In this document: piece by piece, positions 49,301 through 58,300 of the stretch | How the letters are laid out: the number at the start of each line of letters is the position of its first letter | Numbering within the stretch: position 1 is the first letter of the stretch | Origin: Anas platyrhynchos | Taxonomy: Eukaryota > Chordata > Aves > Anseriformes > Anatidae | Direction: 5' to 3' | Assembly (NCBI RefSeq): GCF_047663525.1 | Contig: NC_092587.1 | Location: 40,167,001 to 40,231,000 of the forward strand | Length of the DNA stretch: 64,000 nt | Translations under genes and position numbers: made by a program | Notes under the pieces: generated by a model | The model's input: only the letters and a program-made list of their open reading frames with translations | Told to the model about the DNA's origin: nothing | Database searches by the model: none

Positions 49301-52300
49301 ACCCCACATTTTTAAGGTTGCTAACTCTTCCCCCTCTGGTCCTCATTCCCTCTTGATGAGGGCAGAGAACCCCACCAATTCCTGAGAAGATGCCATGGTT
49401 CAGAAAATGTATAAAGACACAAGGGCAAGGCAAAACACTGCAGAGAGCAGGCAGCTCTTCCATGATCCACTTCATGCTTATTTTACATGAGAATGCGTTG
49501 GGAATCTCAGCAGCTATGCTCCAGCACTGCATGACTGTTGCCTGTCTTTAGATAAGAGTCAATGACATTTGATGAGACAGATGAATCTATCAATCTATCA
49601 ATATTTAAATAAAATGGAGGTAACTACTCCCACCCAAACAGTAGGCATTGCTACATGAACCCACTCTTCCTTTCTTGCTTCCTCTTTCCCTTCAACCTCT
49701 CTACCACCTGATAGTCAATCCCAAAAATGTTTAGATGCCTAAATGTATCTAGATGCCTAACTGTAGACTTGATATTTAAAAGAGAGCAAAAAAAAAAAAA
49801 AAAAAAGATGATGCCCAGGCCCATAAGAGATTTAGATGCTTAAGTCCCTCAATAAAGAGAATCAGCAGGACATCGTGACATTGAGTTCAACCAGAAGAAA
49901 CACAGAGGATGTCAAACACCAAAGTTTAATTTTCACTATCAAGTTTTTCACATTCAGAATTTAAAAGATAAATCCCAAAGACCCTTCTATTTTTTTCAAG
50001 CTTTGCTTTGAAATAAAATACTATGCAATCATTTTAAAGCCCCTTCAAAAACTTTTACCCATGGGAACATCAAAGTTACTGATAGGCAAAGAGGGCTGTA
50101 CTGAACACACTTGAAGCTATTGTTGACAGCTGGGTTAAGCCTACCTAACTCATGAGTTACCATACTTTGGTCTTGATTGATTTCCTCACAGAAGCCTAAT
50201 GAAAAGCCAGTACGAGGCTTGGAAGAGGGAATTTGAAAGCCAGCAGAAGTTTTGAGCAAAAGCAGAGATCAGCAGATATTTTAGAAGCAAGCATATGGAA
50301 CAGCCAGAACGTTTCTGAGGGTGAGAGGCAGCTAACGAGGAGTCTTGGTGGTGCTTAAATACCAATGCACACAAGCTAGTGCTGGTGTCAATGATGTTCA
50401 GGTACTTCTGAGTAATACAGAGTAGAAGCAACCTGGGTGTTAAAAGCGAGATGCTATGTTACAGTCTCCCTTCGGAGCGAGACAAAAGGTGCTCCTATGC
50501 CAAGTGGTTGGTGAAGTGGCAACTTGGGGATTAGGAGTTAACAAGAACCAGGAGACAACACCATGCAGAGCACGCCTCGGCTTGGCTTGAGGGCGGGCCA
50601 CTAAGGACCTGACATGCTGTGGGAGGCAAGGGAGAGGTTTCACTGGGCCCTGGGGGACAGAAGGGGTGGGAGAGGTCCTGTGGCGCTGCACAAAGGGGAT
50701 GGCACGATCCTACGGCACCGCGCCAATGCCTCAGCCACCAGAAGGCCTCAGCACTGCCTGACCGGAGGGCACAGGCAAAGGGCAGCGCTCTGCACCCATG
50801 AGAACTTCATTTAGGGCTATATTAGGGGCATACAGGGTGTGTTCCTCTGTAACAAACAACTGAAATTTAGAGATTAAGGCTTTTTTTGTTTGTTTTTGTT
50901 TTTTGAGAAACCTATACTCCCTAGATGCAGGGACAATGCGACAATTAAAACTGAGTTAATAACCTGACTAAACAAATAAGTAGGTTGACTTATTTTGGAG
51001 TAACTGCTCGTACATTATGATTTTCTTTGATTAATATTCCAAAAGCACTGGACATTTTTCTTTGGTATCACTCATCATGATTTCAAAATCAATTTTCAGA
51101 ATATTAATGTTCTGTACAAGAGAGACATTAGTTTCTATTTGTTAGGTGACTTTGTTTGAACCGATTGTACAACTACTCCAATGCCAGGTAATGGACAAGT
51201 CAAAAGTTCCACTAAATTAAAGAGAAACTTTGAAGCTTACTTCAAAATTACTTAGAGAATATTCATGCCAGCAAAACTCAAGTGCCATGAACATTCATAG
51301 AAAACAGCAAAATCAGGTAAGCAGTCACACGTAACTAAATCTATTTATGAAAATTTACTTGTGGTGACTTTCCTAGTTATTAATCTTAGAAAACTGAGAT
51401 GGCATCAGGACTGGGCACGTGAGGAAGAAAGAACAAGGTACAGTGCATTGGGTACCTCAGAGCGCAGAAGGAACAGAAAGGCCACGACGATGAAGGGAGC
51501 ACGTTAAGTGACTGGCTGCAAACTACTGCAGACGAGAATTTGCAATCTGCCAGAAGGACACACTATGGGAATTGCGTTCAGGCAAGAAAATCTCCTGCAG
51601 TACTTATGACTGTGTAAATATTTCTTGCAGTGTCATCGCCCTACGCTGATGGCAAACACTTTGTCTTAGACTCCTCGCTTGTTCTGGTGTAGCTACTCTG
51701 TAAATCAGCCAATTGCTATTATGCTTATCAAAGTTTGCCTCACAGTAATAAATCCGTAACTAGGAAGTTATAATTGACTAAGAAAACAGGGCAGAAAATA
51801 GTTTGAAACTTTAAGGCCTCTCATCTAATTAAGTCCAGTAATTCTCAACTGCAAATAGCCATACCAAAATGAACAAACGCCACTCCAGCTCTCAGCACAT
51901 TTAGAATGGACAATATCAATTTGTTCAGGTTCAAAATTTGACCTACCTTAAAAAAGTAAAAATCTGGTGGGGCATGTCCTCTAAATTCTAAATATCTAGT
52001 TAAAAAAACAAACAAATCCATTTCTCATTGCCAAACAATAAAGAAATATAAGACTGATTTGTGATCTTCTGCAGACAGGCCACCACTTGGCAAAAGACCA
52101 TAAATAATTAAATCACATTAACAACAAACCCTGTATTTTTCAAAAAGGATATGAAGTTTGTGTTTGCAAATGTGAGATCACCACTACGTAGTGAAAAGTC
52201 TTCCTAAGCAGCATTAAAATTATTCAAATGGAACTAAAAATGATTTGATGCAAGTTTAGTAGATTTAGATAATACTGAGAGTAATTCAGTGAGAACATCA

Positions 52301-55300
52301 CAAACATCAGGAATAACACTAGCTGGCTTCCCAGTTTGATATAAGGAAGAAACAAAACCAATGCAGCATATTCTCTAGATGTAGCAGCACCACTTATATA
52401 AAATTCATAATAATATCAGTCATAAGATACATTCTCACAACTAGTACTAGTATTATGATGTATGTTGCAGAGACAATAATTAATTTATTATGACAAGGAT
52501 TCTAATATTGTACAGTAATTTCATCTGAAGCAAGATGTCATTTCAGGAGGTAAACACGTTCACTTGTGCTGCGCTTCCGCACCCCCTCTCCGAATGTAAA
52601 AACAAAACAAGGACTACAATTGTTTAGCGAAGTATAAACAATGAGTAATAGTAAACATTAAAATAAAAATGCTTACAAGAAATTGCAATAACTCTTTGTG
52701 GTGCAGAACACACCGTGCTTTTCAACGCTTGCAGCTAAGAGCTGCTGACAATATTACGCCATGTATGGCAAAGCAAACAGACACCAGAAGGGAAAGGGAA
52801 CATTTATCTTTCTAAAGCCCCAAACAAACACTACAATTAGCTAACTAGTTGCAATATATGTTGTTATTGTACAAGGAAGCTATTTGAATTTCTACTATTA
52901 TACGCAAATTGAACTAGACTGACATTTCATTACATGAAAATCGGGTTGGAAACTAGGAAATACTTATAACACATCTCGACTCTTCCATTTTTTCAATCAC
53001 TTTCCTCCATAATTTCTTAGACTGATGCAGAATGCAGTATCATATTCTCATTCCTTCCACTTAGATGACAGTCAGTGACAGCACTACCTTCTTTAATGGC
53101 ATCCCTCTGCACATCATATGTCTCAACTATATAGAGCAGCAAAAATCAAACACTTTTTGTGATGAAGAGGACTACGTGTTAGTTTTATAGTCTGAATAAA
53201 CAAACCAAATAGAAGTTATAAAAGAAAACTCAGCTCAACTTTTCATTAAGGTTGACTTTGCTCATTGTTGGCTAATATTAGTCACCCATTAAGAACCATA
53301 CATGCTACCACTAACCTTTATAGCCCATATGGACTGCTCCAAAGGATGAAAAAGTTTGAAACAAAAGCCGTCTTTTTTAGAAGGTCTCTCAATGAGTTCA
53401 CAAGCGTTCAGGAGCACTGTTCCTACCCACTGCCCATTCTTGGGGGTTTTGTAAACAAGCAACACTCCTGGTTTCAGTACACACCACAGTTTGGTCCAGC
53501 TCTTCAAGGTGCCACGAATCTAGAAGATAAATAGTTACAGCTCGTTAACCCAGTACACCCAGCGCTAAAATCATGCCCTTTAATCAAATGGAAATTAAAA
53601 TTGAAGTTATTATTTTTTATTCCAAGCAGAGTTTATCGAAGTCTATTCAAGTTTATCCATTATATCAAAGACAAGAAAAAGGTATAATTTCGGTGCTCAT
53701 TCTTCTACTCTTCCTTGGTGAATCCTTATTCTGCAGAAGGATATCCACACATCAAGATATGTGAAGTATGGAGATTCATCTGAAACCTTCATGAGTTTTT
53801 CTACCTCAAACATATTTTATCACTAGTATAGATACAATAATCTTTGGAAACAGAGTTCCTCTGAAAACAGGACAGACATCTGACCAGAAAAACAGGATAT
53901 TCACAAAATAAATCAGATATATTTAAATTTCATAGATAAAATCTCTCATAAGCAGCTGTTAATATCATCTCATATGTGCTATGTAATATCCTTTCAAGTC
54001 CTTGAATTTGCACATCTGGTTAGATTGCTTGAATCAGTTTTGTCAACTTTGGGTTTTAGTTTCTTCCGTTTGTAGGGCAAAATGCGAGCTTAACCTCAGA
54101 ACAATGTTTTAACCTGTTTACGTGGACTTTGCAAAAACCCGAGAAACTTCCCAGACAAGCTATTGTTTGGAGCTAAGTATAAAATGGGTAAGAGATTATT
54201 TTTTTTCTTGTACAATTTCCAAGGAATACATTTAAATGTCTAAGGAATTATGACTACCATCTTTGACAAATTAATTTCTCACCTTTTGTACAAGTATTAG
54301 AGAACAGTTAGTTCTTAGAGAGGAAAGGAAAATTACCAGAAATAAATACAAAGAAATAGGTATATCTAATATGACTTAACCACTTCCACTGCTGGTAACA
54401 GATATAACAGGACTTTAATTCAAATCGCAAAATAAAAATGGCATTATTGGAATTGTAAAGTTAACTTATAAGAAGTTGATAGCTATACATTCAAGATGCA
54501 TGTGACTATGGCGACTGCAATAAATGGGAGTAGGTTCCTCTATTATTCCCCTAGGATGTGAGGACAGAGACTCTGGGACGCAATTAGTATCTGCTGTGTT
54601 TATAGAAAAACATTAACAGCAACTAAGCGATCAAGCCTTTTCTATTCTGGTCAGAAAGCAGCAGCTGCTCGATCTTTAACTCAAGTTTCATGTTTAGGTT
54701 CTGACCTTCAGCCAGTCAGCCATAACAATGACTGATGGGTCTGTGATAGTGCTGAGTAATTCTTTTGTAGCTCTCTTCTTTTCTTCTCTGTAATTTTTCT
54801 TTTGAACCTGTAAATAGTAACAAAAATATTTATAATGCCAAAGACATAAGCAATTAATCAGAGCTCAAAAAGACATCTACAAATGCAAGTTGAGGTAAAA
54901 CCTGCTCAATTCCATTTGCAAGAAAGATAGAGATAAGTTGCTTTAAAACACAGTATTTGATCCCAAAATGTAAACAACTATTCCATGCTCTATTTCAAAA
55001 GCTGCTACCAATGTAGCAATGTACCAAATTCAGATTCTTCTGCAATTTGCTTTTAAGACTGAGGACTGTGAAACTCCTATTAGAATCATGGGGGGGGGGG
55101 GGGGATGGGATAGACCAAAACAAACAACATTACCCTCTTCCTTTCCTGGTGTAAAACACAAAACCAAATTTAGGGTCAGATCCTGATCTTTACAGTAACC
55201 TTATCTGATGAGTAATTTTTCTCCACCTCTTATTTCCCTCCCCAGTAGAAATTCGCAGCAACATATATTCCTCTTTTAGTGGCAAATAATTTAACGTTTC

Positions 55301-58300
55301 CCTGACATGGTATTTTCCAAACTGAAGAGTATGGTCTTCCTACAACACAGGGGTAACAAGTCAGTAAAAAAAAATAAAAATAAGTACTGCATGCAAACTC
55401 TAACTTTGATATTACAGTTTGTCATTTCATTGCGTGTAGATGTCCTGAGGCCCCTGGCAACCTGCATTATTTTATAAGTTTCTGAGTTAACGTACAATTT
55501 TATGCATTCTCAAAGACTATGCTATAAAAGCTGACTCTCAAGTAACAGTTCAATGAGATTTGAAAACTGAAGAGAACCAGCAACACTAATTTTCACAATA
55601 CTCGGATATTTCAGAGGTCTCCTCACTACTAAGCATTTCTCAATAGAAATATATGGTAAAACTTTGTACACATATTTATGGAGATTAATTCACCTTGAGA
55701 GATTCTTTTTTGGTAAGCTTGCTTGAAGATAAAGAGATGTCCTTCTCGGAGCCATTGAAAAGCTTGGATTCAGACTGAAATTCACAAAAAGGCAAATTAA
55801 AAAAAAAAAACACAAATAAATAGCGACAGATATGAGGCCATATCACTGTTTCAGGCACTTCTGAAACTGAAGAGTATAATTATGTTTGTAAGTTCCCCGT
55901 TCCTATTCACTCTTTGGCTGTTTCTCTCACTCAATAAAACAACAAAGCCTGTAACATGAGCTGTTCAATACCTGTTTGAGTCATTTTTCATAAAGGTTTT
56001 GGGGGAAAGAAGCCTGCAATTACTCCAGAAGCTGAACTATATACAGTAAATATTTAGGCCTTGATATGTCACAGTCTTGGCTAGGTAGGTATTATTTCAG
56101 CGGAGACACAAGGTTTTAGGAGAATCCTGGTATTTAAACACAGGAATCGTTCCCATGTCTGACATGTGAATCCCAATATCTTCCTAACTTGCGAATTCCT
56201 CAAAAGTCGATTGCTACAAAGGCACTTACCCTGTGACCCATGATGGAAGATACAGCCTCTTCAACCTAGAATTCAATGCTAAGTTACCAGAGCACAACTG
56301 ACCACTACTGACACTTGTTTCCGCTCTTTCCTCCCTAATTCCACACTCTGGTTACTCTGTAAGTCATCTTAGAGAAGCTCTCTGTGGTGATAGGCAGGGG
56401 AAGACGACTCAAGTTTATTTATGAAACCCAAGTCTTTATTCACGGCAGAACAACATGCTGCCTCAGCACCATGTGGTTTCTGCCCCACAGCCTCTCCCCA
56501 CATCTTATAAGGTTCAAAGTTTTATTTCTTGGCATCTGCTGACCACTAGTTGAAAGGGAACTACCAAAGATTCACCCTGGGATACAGAGCTATTTTTGTA
56601 AAACAGGAGGAGACTATCACAGAGTTATCACATGCCACTCCTCTTCCAACTCAGAGAACACTGTATAGGCATCCACTATACGTAAACTTCAGATAAATTA
56701 CAGAGTTAAATTTCTTTGTGCGCTGAAATGTAAATCTGATGGGCCCAAAGTCTCTGCCTAGTCAAAAAAATAAATCAATATTACCTCCTGAACTGTATAA
56801 ATTCAAGGGCAGGTTTCTGAGAACTGCTTCTCAAGCTGTTCAACGTTCCTGACTAGTCATTTCAAGTCTCAGACTACAATGCAAAGTTAATTCACTGAAT
56901 TCCTATAAAATGACAGTCAAAAAAATATTGCACGTTCTGAGAATGGTTACTTCAATAACAAGAACAGTGCACTTGCGCACTCATTTTTCTTAACGTGCAT
57001 TACTCAAGCCAAAGAAATGAAAATTAATGATCGACAAATGAAATAAAACAATCTAACCTTGATGTCACACTTTACACGAGTATACTTAGATAAAAACATT
57101 AGCAATAGTATCAAAAAGACAAGTGCAATAAATGGGAAAAAGTAATTTTAACTCCAAATCCTTTTGGGTAAATGACTTCATAAGTAATCATTTACCCAAA
57201 TCGTAAATAAGTAAATGTTCCCTAACTTTGATATTCATCTTGGAAGCTGGGGGCCATCTCTTCATTTTGTATTAAAGATATGTTTTTAACACTCAAAACA
57301 TTTAAGATGAGCACGCACCTTGAAATGTAATTCCTCTGTCTAGAAGTTAGAGGATATACAGAACTTTAAATGTAATAACAGAGGGGGGAAAAATGCTTAT
57401 CATTGTCAAATAGGAGGTAATGAACTCATTATGCAAGGTATAATGGAGCAACGCAAGTAAAACATTCATAAATACTCTAGTTGCTCACTAACACAAAACT
57501 AATGCAATATAAAGTCCATGCATACAAAAGCCCCAAAGCAGTGAGTATCACAGGTCAGAGACTCACTTCCTTGGTATCGGTTACAAAGCTCACTAGTGTG
57601 ACACTGAGGGAAGGTCCGTATTTACCTGTCTAATGGATGATGAGACAGATCGGTGATGCGGGTATTTTAAGCTAACGACCTTCTCAGTGTTACATCCATA
57701 CACAGGGAATGGGATCAAAATTTACAATAAATCCTTATTTAGAAAGAAGGCTTGCTACTTCACCTCCATAGCTGGGAGTTGCCATCTTCTGCTGGCCTGA
57801 TGTTTATTTTGAAGTTTATTTGTTGGGTATAAAGGAACCACTAGTCTTTACAGGCCCCATTGCAAAAATAAGGATAAAAAGAATTTTTATTAGGAGAAGC
57901 AGGAATATCTCTATCTCCTCCTCAATAGCAGAAAAACACAAATAGAAGTAACAGCAAAAATCATACAAAGGAAAAGAACCAATAAAAATAAGGAAGAGAA
58001 AAAATAGAAAGAGATGAATGAAGTTTGAAATATATGTAGGTCAAAAGAAACAGTATTAACTTGATTTCCAAGCCAAAAATGATTTAGAGATTTCTGGACC
58101 AATGAAAATATTTTGATCTGAAATGAGCTGGATGGTAAAGTATGCTTTCTTGATCTCCCTGAATACGATGCTGAAAAACTGGAACACTCACAATTTTGTG
58201 ATTTTAAGTCAGATGGACGATACCAACTACATGAGATGCTTGGCTCTGACATCGCAGAATCGCATCAGGCGCAGAAGCTAACCTGCTCTCCCACTGTGCA

